Assembly: GCF_002102395.1 (NCBI RefSeq)
Contig: NZ_LQPZ01000028.1
Location: 1-64,000, forward strand
DNA length: 64,000 nucleotides
DNA from: Mycolicibacillus trivialis
GTDB lineage: Bacteria > Actinomycetota > Actinomycetes > Mycobacteriales > Mycobacteriaceae
Direction of reading: 5' to 3'
Part shown: positions 15,935 through 23,946 of the stretch, in pieces
Layout: each line of letters begins with the position of its first letter
Position numbering within the stretch: position 1 is the first letter of the stretch
The notes under the pieces: model-generated
Database searches by the model: none
Told to the model about the DNA's origin: nothing
Seen by the model: only the letters and a program-made list of their open reading frames with translations
Position numbers and translations under genes: made by a program

Positions 15935-17404
15935 ATGAAGGTTCATCGGCGGTTGGGTGCTGCGGCGCTGGTGGCCACGCTGACCGCGGTCGCGCCGGTC
16001 GTCGTCGCCGCACCGGCCGCGGCTGACCCGTGCTCGGTCTTCGTTCCGGGTCCGCAGTCGCGCATGATGCCGCAGCAGGCCCCCCAGCAGCGGATGCTGC
16101 CGCGGCTGCCGATCCTGCACCTGCCGATCGGTCGCAAGCCGGCCGAGCCGGGCACGGTCACGGCCCCCGACTCGGCGATCATGACGCCCAGCGCGGCGTT
16201 GCTGCCCGACGCCTCCGGGCAACCGGTGCCCAACCCGGCGGTACCGCAGAGCGTGCTGCCGGACGATTTCACGCCGGACTCCATCGCCCGCAACGTCACC
16301 GAACCGGCCCAACCGCGGTCCGCCGCGCCGACCGCGGTGGCGGCGGAAGGCGAGGCGACGATGGTCGAGTGGGTCACCGGGGCGACCGGCCCGGGGAATA
16401 TCGCGCCCAACAACACCTACTCGCGGTTCGGGATCTCCGGCACCGACCTCGGGATCATGTGGGACAACGGCTATTCCGGTGCGGACCGGCAGTTGCTGAT
16501 GGCGTTCGGCGACACCTTCGGAAACTGCGACATTCCGGGACAGGAATGGCGTAGCAACGTCTTGTTCCGCACCTCCGACACGGACCCGGCGCACGGCATC
16601 TCGGTCCCGGCTGCGCAATACGGCAACCTCAAGGCAGGCTCGCCGGTGAACGCGAACCGGCCCAACTTCTCCAAGCAGATCATCAACAGCCTGGGCCTCG
16701 CCAACGAGGTGACGATCATCCCGACCGCGGCGATCTCGGTCGGCACCACCCAGTACATCAACTTCATGTCGATCTCCGCCTGGGGCCAGCCCGGCTCCTG
16801 GTCGACCAACTTCTCGGCGATCGCGGTCTCCAACGACAACGGCGAGAACTGGACGGTGCCGCAATCCAGCATCCGGCCGAGCATGTTCTTCGCGGTACCC
16901 AGCGTGTTCTTCATGTGGGGCGAGCAGAACTTCCAACAGCAGGCCTACGTCAAAAAAGACGGCTACGTCTACGCCTACGGCACCACGCCCGGACGGGGCG
17001 GTTCGGTGTTCCTGTCCCGGGTCGCCGAAGGTCAGATCACCGACCGGTGGGCGTATGAGTACTACACCCCGTTCGGCTGGGTGCGCTGGTTCCCCTTCCT
17101 GGCCATCCAGGTGGTCTTCGACCGCACCAGCGAACTCTCGGTGGCCTACAGCAAGGAGCTGGACAAGTTCCTCATGCTTTACACCAACACGTTCAACAAC
17201 GTCGTGATGCGCACCGCCGAGAACCCCGAAGGGCCCTGGAGCGACGCGACCACCCTGGTGTCAGCCGCAGGCAAGGGCGGTATTTACGCGCCCTACATCC
17301 ACCCGTGGTCACCGGTCATCACCGGGGACGGCAACGAGTTGTACTTCACGATGTCGCAGTGGTCGAACTACAACGTCGCGTTGATGAAAGCGACGGTGTC
17401 GTAG
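15935..17404 (+). CDS. Secreted DUF4185-domain protein
   Basis: 489 aa. The ATG at 15935 begins a Sec signal (KVHRRLGAAALVATLTAV) with cleavage near AAA-DPCSVF, and GAAAGGTGAG precedes it. After a Pro-rich linker (about residues 30-145) comes the DUF4185 domain: VTGATGPGNIAPNNTYSRFG, GTDLGIMWDNG, LLMAFGDTFG and later MWGEQNFQQQAYVKKDGYVYAYG, the repeated blades of a glycosidase-like beta-propeller. Related mycobacterial proteins are exported and of unproven substrate; carbohydrate binding or cleavage is the family inference. An upstream reading frame of 52 residues lacks signal character and is excluded. Confidence 0.85.
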   Translation: MKVHRRLGAAALVATLTAVAPVVVAAPAAADPCSVFVPGPQSRMMPQQAPQQRMLPRLPILHLPIGRKPAEPGTVTAPDSAIMTPSAALLPDASGQPVPNPAVPQSVLPDDFTPDSIARNVTEPAQPRSAAPTAVAAEGEATMVEWVTGATGPGNIAPNNTYSRFGISGTDLGIMWDNGYSGADRQLLMAFGDTFGNCDIPGQEWRSNVLFRTSDTDPAHGISVPAAQYGNLKAGSPVNANRPNFSKQIINSLGLANEVTIIPTAAISVGTTQYINFMSISAWGQPGSWSTNFSAIAVSNDNGENWTVPQSSIRPSMFFAVPSVFFMWGEQNFQQQAYVKKDGYVYAYGTTPGRGGSVFLSRVAEGQITDRWAYEYYTPFGWVRWFPFLAIQVVFDRTSELSVAYSKELDKFLMLYTNTFNNVVMRTAENPEGPWSDATTLVSAAGKGGIYAPYIHPWSPVITGDGNELYFTMSQWSNYNVALMKATVS

Positions 17405-17416
17405 TCTCGCGCAGCG

Positions 17417-18433
17417 TCAGAACCGGGTCTTCATCCGTTCGAGTACCCCCGGTGCCTCGGCAAAGGTGAAGACCTCACCGGCCAGCGAGGTCACGGCGCC
17501 CCGGTAGGTCCCGGCGACCTGGATGTAGTCGATCGCGGCGGCGAGCAGGTTGACGTCGACGTCTTTGTGACCGGACGGGGTGAACGTCACGTCGAGCCGG
17601 CCGTCCCGGTCTCGGACACGAGCGGTGCTCATCGGATTCGCCGGGTCGAACTCGAAGGTGATGCCGACCAGCGGTTCGACACCACCGGGTACCCAGTTCG
17701 AGGACTCGTCGTCGGCATCGCTCAACTCAGAGCGGTCGACGAAGCTGGAACTGATGACCCCGGCCGGGACGCGGGTGGCGAACGTGCCCCATGTCCAGCG
17801 GGTGGAATACGGGAAGTACGAGCGATTCTCATCAATGAGCGCGAAATCCCTGGTGCGATCGAACACGTAGGTCCGATCGCCGACGGTGACCGTGCCCTCG
17901 GCGGGAAACGGTTGTTTGAACGTGTAGTAGTCGATGGTCGGCGTGATCTTCGCGCTGATGCTCAGTGCCGGGATCGCGTCCTCGACGTCAAGGGTGAGTG
18001 ACCCGGCGATCGCAGGGCCGCGCCGGTCGGCCGCGCAATCGAACTCAAGCGAGATCGTTTTCGCGCTGAGTTCGAAACCGTACTGCAGTCGATAGCCGGA
18101 TTTCTCGACTGTGCAACGTCCGCCGTGCCTCAGATCCGGCGGCAGTCCGATGCTGCCGCCGCGCAGGATCACGTCCTTCTCAACCAGACGGTTCGTCCTC
18201 ACGTCGCGGATGAACAGTTCCGATGACGCGATGTACCGGACGTCTTGCATGATCATGGCGCCGGACATCTCCGGATGGACCAACAGGAAGCCGATCCATT
18301 CCTTCAGCCGGAACCGGTGCCACAGCCGCGAGAAGCCGCGGTAAGCGTCGGCGGGATTGGTGATCGGCACCCGGTCATCGAAACGGCCGTAGTTCCGAGC
18401 ACCGCTCGTCACCAACGCATCTGGCGTCCCCAT
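17417..18433 (-). CDS. DUF2804 family protein
   Basis: 338 aa, the normal length for DUF2804. The family hallmarks are present: FRLKEWIGFLLVHPEMSGAMIMQD near residue 45, and the C-terminal DENRSYFPYSTRWTWGTFA. These proteins appear built of beta-strands similar to lipocalin/carotenoid-hydratase-like folds and have no proven activity. The ATG at 18433 lies 7 bp after TATCCT, so a leaderless mRNA is likely; a much longer open frame further upstream runs antisense-like through the methyltransferase gene and is rejected. It follows the SABATH methyltransferase gene on the same strand by 70 bp, suggesting a shared pathway. Confidence 0.82.
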   Translation of the reverse strand: MGTPDALVTSGARNYGRFDDRVPITNPADAYRGFSRLWHRFRLKEWIGFLLVHPEMSGAMIMQDVRYIASSELFIRDVRTNRLVEKDVILRGGSIGLPPDLRHGGRCTVEKSGYRLQYGFELSAKTISLEFDCAADRRGPAIAGSLTLDVEDAIPALSISAKITPTIDYYTFKQPFPAEGTVTVGDRTYVFDRTRDFALIDENRSYFPYSTRWTWGTFATRVPAGVISSSFVDRSELSDADDESSNWVPGGVEPLVGITFEFDPANPMSTARVRDRDGRLDVTFTPSGHKDVDVNLLAAAIDYIQVAGTYRGAVTSLAGEVFTFAEAPGVLERMKTRF

Positions 18434-18440
18434 GGATGCG

Positions 18441-18446
18441 AGGATA
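18441..18446 (-). promoter_or_regulatory. -10 element, leaderless DUF2804 mRNA (predicted)
   Basis: On the minus strand TATCCT ends 7 bp before the ATG at 18433. No ribosome-binding site is visible. Confidence 0.45.
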
Positions 18447-18503
18447 GGGTGCCGGTGCTGTTTCGCGGCGAGAATCGTTGCCCGCGCCTGCGGTAGGAGT
18501 GAA

Positions 18504-19592
18504 TCAGCCACCGCGCTGGCGCTTGACCACCACCACGCCCGCCATGGGAATACGCACCGGCTCGGGGTCTTTCGCCAAAACCGCCGCGACCGATGCCTCC
18601 AGCGCGTCGCAGAGTTCGCCGGCACGCGGGTCGGTCGGGCCGCCGTCGAGGCCCAGCAGCAGGACACCGAACAGCGACGCCCGGGCGAAACCGGCCCACT
18701 GGGCGCCGAACGCGGCGGCGTCCTGGTCGCGGCGATACTGGGTGAAGAACCGGTCACCGGCGTCGAAGATCTCGAGGTGCTCCACCTGCAGACCCTCGAA
18801 CCTATCGTTCGGCGCGAACGGCGCACGCAGGTCCCGCTCCGAGCGCGCCACGATCGGAATGACCATGCGGCGCAGTTCCTCCGCGCTGATCAAACCGTGT
18901 CCGACCTGCTCGTTGAGTGCGGTCATCACGGCATCGACCAACGGCTGGAAGCCGAACCGCCCGTCGGAACCGACCGCGGCGGTGAGCACGACCAACCGGC
19001 CGCCGGGGCGCAGTTCCCTGGCCCGGAACGCCAGGAAATCCTGCCAGTCCTGGGCGGCCTGGCGAGTGTAGGCCGCCGCGGCGTCTGTATCGGCGCTGAA
19101 CGCGACCAAGACATGGTCGGGCAGGTCGCTGGGGACCCGCCGCAACCACATCACCGCCCACGACGTCCAGCCCAGGGTGACGGTGTTCGACGGCACGATC
19201 TGGTCGTAGAACGAGCGGCCGATCGCCGAGGAGAAACACGCCGGGTCGCGGCTGAGGTAACTGTCCGGGTCGCCGTCGAGGGTGCGGAACAGCGCGCAGA
19301 AATCGTTCTCCGGCAAATCGGTGTGCGTGACCAGGATCGCGTGTTCGGCGCGGGTGCGTTGCCGGAGCGCGTCGACCGCGGCGGCGATCGGCAGCAGCGA
19401 GTTGTAGCCGGTCGAGGCGCCGTAGTCGGCGATGACCAACGGTTGCGGGGGTGGATACAGCGGCACCGCTTCGGCGGCGGCCTTGAACAACTCGACCGCA
19501 CGGGCCAACCCGGCCGTCTCCAGGCGGGACGACGGAAGGTAGGAGGCACTGTCTTCCGGCTCCGGCCGAACGACAATGCTGGATTCCGGCAC
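18504..19592 (-). CDS. SABATH-type SAM-dependent carboxyl methyltransferase
   Basis: 362 aa. It matches the plant salicylate/jasmonate carboxyl methyltransferase family (PF03492) in the diagnostic segments: IADYGASTGYNSL (SAM loop, near residue 54), DLPENDFCALFRTL near 92, GRSFYDQIVPSNTVTLG near 124 and SWAVMWLRRVP near 143. The first two SAM-site motifs and the SFY-x-PxN motif are intact, so it should form a methyl ester from a carboxylic acid substrate. The start is a GTG at 19592 with GAGGAG about 8 nt upstream. It precedes the DUF2804 gene. The family is best known from plants; bacterial members are scattered and uncharacterised. Confidence 0.85.
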   Translation of the reverse strand: MPESSIVVRPEPEDSASYLPSSRLETAGLARAVELFKAAAEAVPLYPPPQPLVIADYGASTGYNSLLPIAAAVDALRQRTRAEHAILVTHTDLPENDFCALFRTLDGDPDSYLSRDPACFSSAIGRSFYDQIVPSNTVTLGWTSWAVMWLRRVPSDLPDHVLVAFSADTDAAAAYTRQAAQDWQDFLAFRARELRPGGRLVVLTAAVGSDGRFGFQPLVDAVMTALNEQVGHGLISAEELRRMVIPIVARSERDLRAPFAPNDRFEGLQVEHLEIFDAGDRFFTQYRRDQDAAAFGAQWAGFARASLFGVLLLGLDGGPTDPRAGELCDALEASVAAVLAKDPEPVRIPMAGVVVVKRQRGG

Positions 19593-19677
19593 CAGTCAAC
19601 TCCTCGCGGCTCGCACCCTGTTCACCGTCGACCGTAGTCGTCGCGGTCAGCGCCCGCGACCGGGTTCGCCGTGACGA

Positions 19678-20301
19678 TCAGTGCCCGCGGGCCACCCAGT
19701 CGTCGTAGTTGACGATCTCGTCGCCGATGGTGGTCGAGTCACCGTGGCCGGTGTAGACGACCGTGTCGCCGGGCAGTTTGCCGAGCCGTTCGGAGATCGA
19801 CGCCAGGATCGTCGGGAAGTCGGAGAAGGACCGCCCGGTCGCACCCGGTCCGCCCTGGAACAGGGTGTCGCCGCTGAACACGGCGCTCAGGTCGGGGGCA
19901 TGCCAGCAGACCGAGCCGGGCGAGTGCCCGGGGGTGTGCAGCGCCCGCAACTCGATGCCGCCGGCCTGCAGGGTGTCGCCGTCCTCGACCGGACGGTAGC
20001 GCCTGTCCGGGTGGGTCATCTGCCACAGCATGTCGTCGGCCGGGTGCATCAGCACCGGCGCGTCGAACTCCTCGCCGAGCTGGGGGGCGACGGTGACGTG
20101 GTCGTTGTGGCCGTGGGTGCAGACCACGGCGACCACGCGGCGCCCACCGACGGCCTCCTTGATCGGTCCGGCCTCATGGGCGGCGTCGAAGACGATCACC
20201 TCGGAGTCGTCGCCGACGACCCAGATGTTGTTGTCGACTTCCCAACTGCCGCCATCGAGTTCGAACGTGCCGCTGGTCACCACGCGCTGGATGCCGGTCA
20301 C
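19678..20301 (-). CDS. MBL-fold metallohydrolase coupled to mscR (Rv2260-like)
   Basis: 207 aa glyoxalase II-like metallo-beta-lactamase fold. Zinc ligands are all visible: THGHNDH near residue 64, HTPGHSPGS near 123, FSGDTLF near 145 and YTGHGDS near 190. It starts with a GTG at 20301 that overlaps the mscR stop by 4 nt (GTGA), so the two are co-translated. In this context it likely hydrolyses a mycothiol thioester such as the S-formyl adduct produced by MscR; that is inference from context and fold. Confidence 0.85.
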   Translation of the reverse strand: MTGIQRVVTSGTFELDGGSWEVDNNIWVVGDDSEVIVFDAAHEAGPIKEAVGGRRVVAVVCTHGHNDHVTVAPQLGEEFDAPVLMHPADDMLWQMTHPDRRYRPVEDGDTLQAGGIELRALHTPGHSPGSVCWHAPDLSAVFSGDTLFQGGPGATGRSFSDFPTILASISERLGKLPGDTVVYTGHGDSTTIGDEIVNYDDWVARGH

Positions 20302-21383
20302 AGGATCACCACCGAACGCAGCACCTCACCGGAGTGGATTTTGTTGAACGCCTCCTCGACGCCGTCGAGCCCGATGCGTTCGGTGACGAACTTGTCCAAT
20401 GGAAACCGTCCTTGCAGATACAGATCGATCAGCGTGGGGAAATCGCGTTCGGGCAGGCAGTCGCCGTACCAGGAGGACTTCAGCGACCCCCCGCGGGAGA
20501 AGAAATCCACCAGCGGCATGTCGATGCGCATGTCCGGCGTCGGCACCCCGACCAGCACCACGGTGCCGGCCAGATCGCGGGCGTAGAACGCCTGCTCCCA
20601 GGTTGTCGGCGTGCCGACCGCGTCGACCACCACATCGGCGCCGAACCCGTCGGTGAGTTCCTGGATGGCCTCGACCACGTCGGTCTCGCGGGCGTTGATC
20701 GTGTGGGTCGCGCCGAATTCGCGGGCCCACTCCAACTTGGTGGCGTCGGTGTCGACCGCGATGATGCGCCTGGCGCCGACCAGCGCCGCACCCGCGATGG
20801 CGGCGTCACCCACACCGCCGCAGCCGATCACCGCGACACTGTCGTCGCGGCTCACCGCACCGGTGTTGATCGCCGCACCGACTCCGGCCATCACCCCGCA
20901 GCCGAGCAGCCCGGCCGCCGCCGGGTCCGCCGCCGGGTCGACCTTGGTGCACTGGCCGGCGTGCACGAGCGTTTTGTCGGCGAACGCGCCGATCCCCAGG
21001 GCGGAGGTCAGCGCGGTGCCGTCGGTGAGCGTCATCGGCTGCTCGGCGTTGAAGGTGTCGAAGCAGTACCGGATCCGACCGCGCTTGCACGCCCGGCACT
21101 CACCGCAGACCGCCCGCCAGTTGAGCACCACGAAGTCACCGGGGGCCACCGCGGTGACCTCCGAGCCGACCGACTCGACCGTGCCTGCGGCTTCGTGGCC
21201 GAGCAGGAACGGGTATTCGTCGTTGATGCCGCCGTCGCGGTAGGTCAGGTCGGTGTGGCACACCCCGCACGCGATGATGTCGACCACCACCTCGTGCGGC
21301 CCCGGGTCGGGAATGACGATGTCGACCAACTCGACGGGCTGACCTTTGGACCGTGAAATCACACCACGAACTGTTTGACCCAT
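20298..21383 (-). CDS. mscR: S-nitrosomycothiol reductase / mycothiol-dependent formaldehyde dehydrogenase
   Basis: 361 aa zinc-dependent class III-type alcohol dehydrogenase. Catalytic zinc residues are in ACGVCHTDL and LGHEAAG; the structural zinc site is [15 protein letters not shown]. The NAD site [14 protein letters not shown] follows at about residue 185, and AVDTD gives the NAD-selecting Asp. It oxidises the formaldehyde-mycothiol adduct and reduces S-nitrosomycothiol in actinobacteria. The ATG at 21383 is preceded by a leaderless-type promoter. It is translationally coupled to the MBL gene downstream. Confidence 0.92.
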   Translation of the reverse strand: MGQTVRGVISRSKGQPVELVDIVIPDPGPHEVVVDIIACGVCHTDLTYRDGGINDEYPFLLGHEAAGTVESVGSEVTAVAPGDFVVLNWRAVCGECRACKRGRIRYCFDTFNAEQPMTLTDGTALTSALGIGAFADKTLVHAGQCTKVDPAADPAAAGLLGCGVMAGVGAAINTGAVSRDDSVAVIGCGGVGDAAIAGAALVGARRIIAVDTDATKLEWAREFGATHTINARETDVVEAIQELTDGFGADVVVDAVGTPTTWEQAFYARDLAGTVVLVGVPTPDMRIDMPLVDFFSRGGSLKSSWYGDCLPERDFPTLIDLYLQGRFPLDKFVTERIGLDGVEEAFNKIHSGEVLRSVVIL

Positions 21384-21389
21384 GCCTAC

Positions 21390-21395
21390 AACCTA
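21390..21395 (-). promoter_or_regulatory. -10 element, leaderless mscR mRNA (predicted)
   Basis: On the minus strand TAGGTT ends 6 bp before the mscR ATG; TCGACA lies 16 bp further upstream and matches TTGACA at five of six positions. Confidence 0.5.
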
Positions 21396-21434
21396 TCGGT
21401 TGCTTGGTGCCTGTCGAGGCTAGGCTGCTTGGCG

Positions 21435-22253
21435 ATGGCTGCCCTCGATCTGGTTGACGACTGGCCGGTCCACAACGTCGCGGCGGCGGTGGTCGGCCCG
21501 GGCGGCGTGTCGGCCACCCGCGGCGACACCGGCCGGCCCTTCCCGCTGGCGTCGGTGACCAAACCGTTGGTCGCACGCGCCGCACAGGTCGCTGTGGAGG
21601 AGGGGGCCTTCGAGCTGGACACCGCGGCCGGCCCGCCCGGTTCCACCGTCCGACACCTGCTGGCGCACACCTCCGGGTACACGATGCACTCCGATCAGGT
21701 GCTCGCCGAGCCGGGCACCCGGCGCATCTACTCCAACTACGGGTTCACCGTCCTGGGCGAAACGCTGCAGCGGGTGACCGGGATCGACTTCGACAGCTAC
21801 GTGCTCGAGGCGGTCTGCCGTCCGCTGGGCATGACCGCCACCGAGCTGGGCGGTGGCGCGGACGCGGCGGGCTACGGCGCCACCTCCACGGTGGCCGACC
21901 TGGCCGCCTTCGCCGCCGATCTGCTGGCGCCGACGACGGTGTCGGAACAGATGCACACCGAGGCCACCTCGGTGCAGTTCCCCGGCCTCGACGGCGTGCT
22001 CCCCGGCTTCGGAGTCCAGCGCCCCAACGACTGGGGACTGGGTTTCGAGATCAAGGGGGAGAAGTCGCCGCACTGGACCGGTCAGACCAACTCGGCGCGC
22101 AGCTACGGCCATTTCGGGCAGACCGGCACGCTTTTGTGGGTCGACCCCGAACGCGCCAAAGCGCTGGTCGTGCTCACCGACCGGCCCTTCGGGGAGTGGG
22201 CGACGCCGCTGTGGCCGGCGCTCTCGGACGCGGTCCTGGCCGAGAGCGCCTGA
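21435..22253 (+). CDS. Serine hydrolase, beta-lactamase/class C PBP fold (Rv2257c-like)
   Basis: 272 aa, equal in length to M. tuberculosis Rv2257c. The serine-acylase motifs are SVTK (Ser40, Lys43), YSN in RIYSNYGF near residue 99, and HFGQTG near 228 in place of KTG. It is shorter than most esterase/PBP relatives, with a cytoplasmic appearance (no signal peptide). An esterase or peptidase activity is likely, the substrate unknown. The ATG at 21435 was preferred over upstream in-frame codons, which would run into the mscR promoter region. Confidence 0.85.
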   Translation: MAALDLVDDWPVHNVAAAVVGPGGVSATRGDTGRPFPLASVTKPLVARAAQVAVEEGAFELDTAAGPPGSTVRHLLAHTSGYTMHSDQVLAEPGTRRIYSNYGFTVLGETLQRVTGIDFDSYVLEAVCRPLGMTATELGGGADAAGYGATSTVADLAAFAADLLAPTTVSEQMHTEATSVQFPGLDGVLPGFGVQRPNDWGLGFEIKGEKSPHWTGQTNSARSYGHFGQTGTLLWVDPERAKALVVLTDRPFGEWATPLWPALSDAVLAESA

Positions 22254-22340
22254 GAGACCCATGAGAATCGTGCGGAGACTAGCGCAACAGGGGTCTCACA
22301 AGGCACAATAGACGCGTACGACACAGTTGCATCGTGCTTT

Positions 22341-22383
22341 CGGTTCCGCCAGGCCGTTGGGGAAGACGTCCCTAGCGGAACCG
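22341..22383 (+). promoter_or_regulatory. Two-tier leader hairpin immediately upstream of DUF3145 gene
   Basis: A 9-bp perfect stem CGGTTCCGC (22341-22349) with GCGGAACCG (22375-22383) encloses a second stem GGGA (22360-22363) with TCCC (22369-22372). The AAGGAG ribosome-binding site (22385-22390) begins right after the outer stem, so the structure could control translation or mRNA stability of the downstream gene. Confidence 0.55.
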
Positions 22384-22396
22384 TAAGGAGCAGCAG

Positions 22397-22909
22397 ATGC
22401 GTGCGTCGAACCAATTCGCCGACGCGACTACCGGCGTGGTCTACATCCACGCCTCACCCGCGGCGGTGTGCCCGCATGTCGAGTGGGCGCTGTCGTCGAC
22501 CCTGCAGGCCAGGGCGAATCTGGAGTGGGCTCCGCAACCGGCGATGCCCGGCCAACTGCGTGCGGTGACCAACTGGGTCGGTCCGGTGGGCACCGGTGCA
22601 CGGTTGGCCGACGCGCTGCGGTCCTGGTCGGTGTTGCGTTTCGAGGTGACCGAGGACCCCAGCGCGGGCGTGGACGGTCAACGTTTCTCCCACACCCCGC
22701 AGTTGGGACTGTGGAGCGGTGCGATGAGCGCCAACGGCGACATCATGGTCGGGGAGATGCGGCTGCGCTCGCTGATGGACGCCGGATCCGACGTGCTGGT
22801 CGCCGAGCTCGACACGGTGCTCGGTATCGCCTGGGACGAGGCGCTGGAGCCCTACCGCAACGGCGGCGAGACCGGTGAGGGCAACTGGCTGAGCCGCGGG
22901 GTCGGCTGA
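22397..22909 (+). CDS. DUF3145 protein (Rv2256c-like)
   Basis: 170 aa, actinobacteria-specific DUF3145 family; M. tuberculosis Rv2256c is similar in length. Visible conserved stretches are VYIHASPAAVCPHVEWAL, WSVLRFEVTEDPS, GERFS-like GQRFSHTPQLG and DIMVGEMRLR. No catalytic motif or membrane segment. Function is not known. The ATG at 22397 has AAGGAG 6 nt upstream and sits directly behind a stable leader hairpin, unusual for a hypothetical gene and suggesting tuned expression. Confidence 0.85.
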   Translation: MRASNQFADATTGVVYIHASPAAVCPHVEWALSSTLQARANLEWAPQPAMPGQLRAVTNWVGPVGTGARLADALRSWSVLRFEVTEDPSAGVDGQRFSHTPQLGLWSGAMSANGDIMVGEMRLRSLMDAGSDVLVAELDTVLGIAWDEALEPYRNGGETGEGNWLSRGVG

Positions 22910-22935
22910 GCCCGCCGCCGGCTGAGCCCGCCGCC
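22904..22935. repeat. 16-bp perfect tandem duplication across a stop codon
   Basis: GGCTGAGCCCGCCGCC occurs twice in direct succession (22904-22919 and 22920-22935). The first copy contains the TGA stop of the DUF3145 gene, the second a duplicate TGA. Likely a recent slippage event. Confidence 0.8.
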
Positions 22936-22956
22936 GGTGGTGAGTCCGGTCTCGAA

Positions 22957-23004
22957 TGAAGTTCCAGGGCGAAATCCGGCGCCGCTGCCCGCCGTCGTAC
23001 TTCA
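22957..23004. terminator. Inverted repeat between convergent genes
   Basis: TGAAGT (22957-22962) and ACTTCA (22999-23004) flank a GC-rich core that can pair further (GGGC/GCCC). It lies between the convergent DUF3145 and dagK genes and probably acts as a bidirectional terminator. Its core GCGAAATCCGGCGC resembles that of the repeat at 28939-29000. Confidence 0.4.
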
Positions 23005-23034
23005 CTCGCGGATGGGCCTTCCCGCTCCGGAGAT

Positions 23035-23946
23035 TCACCCCGCGTCGCGCCGCAGGATCTGCAGCGCGCCTGTGACCGCCGAGACGGTCACAGGCAGCGG
23101 ACAGACGTAGTCGCCGTCGGCGTAGGCGTTGATGCCGGGGCAATCCACCCGAATTGAGGCCGCCCGAGCGGTGCTCACCTCGTCGAGCTCGACGTGGGTG
23201 CCCTTGTAAACGGTGGGGAACAGCCGCAGCAGCTTCGTGCGGGAACCCGAACGCACCATGGTGACGTCCAGCAACCCGTCGCGAGGGTCGGCGTCGGGGC
23301 AGATCAGCATGCCGCCGCCGTAGCTGCGGGTGTTGCCCACCGCCGCCAGGGTCAGCTCGGTGCTCGCCGGCTCGCCGCCGTCGAAGGACAGCCGGAACGG
23401 CAGCGGGCGCAGTCGGGACAGTTCGGCCAGGATGGCCAGGTTGTAGCGCATTCGGCCGCGCGGCCAGCGCATCCGGTTGGTCCGGTCGCTGACCAGGGAA
23501 TCGAACCCGGCCGCCATCACCGTGCCGAACCACGACGTTCCGCCCGCGTGCTCGATGCGGCCCAGGTCGACGGTGTCGGCCCATCCGTCGGCGACGATGT
23601 CGGCGGCGGCATCCGGGTCGGCGGTGGGCAACCCGTATTCGCGGGCGTGGTCGTTGCCGGTGCCTGCGGGGATGACCCCCAGCGGCACACCGGATTCGGC
23701 CAGCGCCTGCAAGGCCAGCGAGATCACCCCGTCGCCGCCCACCGCGACCAGCGCGTCGGTGCCGGCGGCCAGCGCGTCGTCGACCAGTCGGCGGGCGTGC
23801 GCGGCGTCGCGACCCACCACCACGGTCACGTCCACACCGCGTTCCTGCAGCCGGGCGACGGCCCGCTCGGCGGCACCGGTGGCGTTGCCGTGGCCGGCCG
23901 CCGGGTTGGCCAGCATCGTCACCCGCTCGATGCGGCGGGTGGTCAC
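23035..23946 (-). CDS. dagK: Diacylglycerol kinase (DagK, Rv2252-like)
   Basis: 303 aa lipid kinase of the DAGK catalytic family, which phosphorylates diacylglycerol, and in M. tuberculosis feeds phosphatidylinositol-mannoside synthesis. The nucleotide-binding motifs are VAVGGDGVISL near residue 68 and GVIPAGTGNDHAREY near 92; AYADGDYVCP near the C-terminus is the conserved acidic motif. The start is a GTG at 23946 overlapping the stop of the upstream FAD oxidase by 4 nt (GTGA), so the two are coupled. Confidence 0.9.
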   Translation of the reverse strand: MTTRRIERVTMLANPAAGHGNATGAAERAVARLQERGVDVTVVVGRDAAHARRLVDDALAAGTDALVAVGGDGVISLALQALAESGVPLGVIPAGTGNDHAREYGLPTADPDAAADIVADGWADTVDLGRIEHAGGTSWFGTVMAAGFDSLVSDRTNRMRWPRGRMRYNLAILAELSRLRPLPFRLSFDGGEPASTELTLAAVGNTRSYGGGMLICPDADPRDGLLDVTMVRSGSRTKLLRLFPTVYKGTHVELDEVSTARAASIRVDCPGINAYADGDYVCPLPVTVSAVTGALQILRRDAG

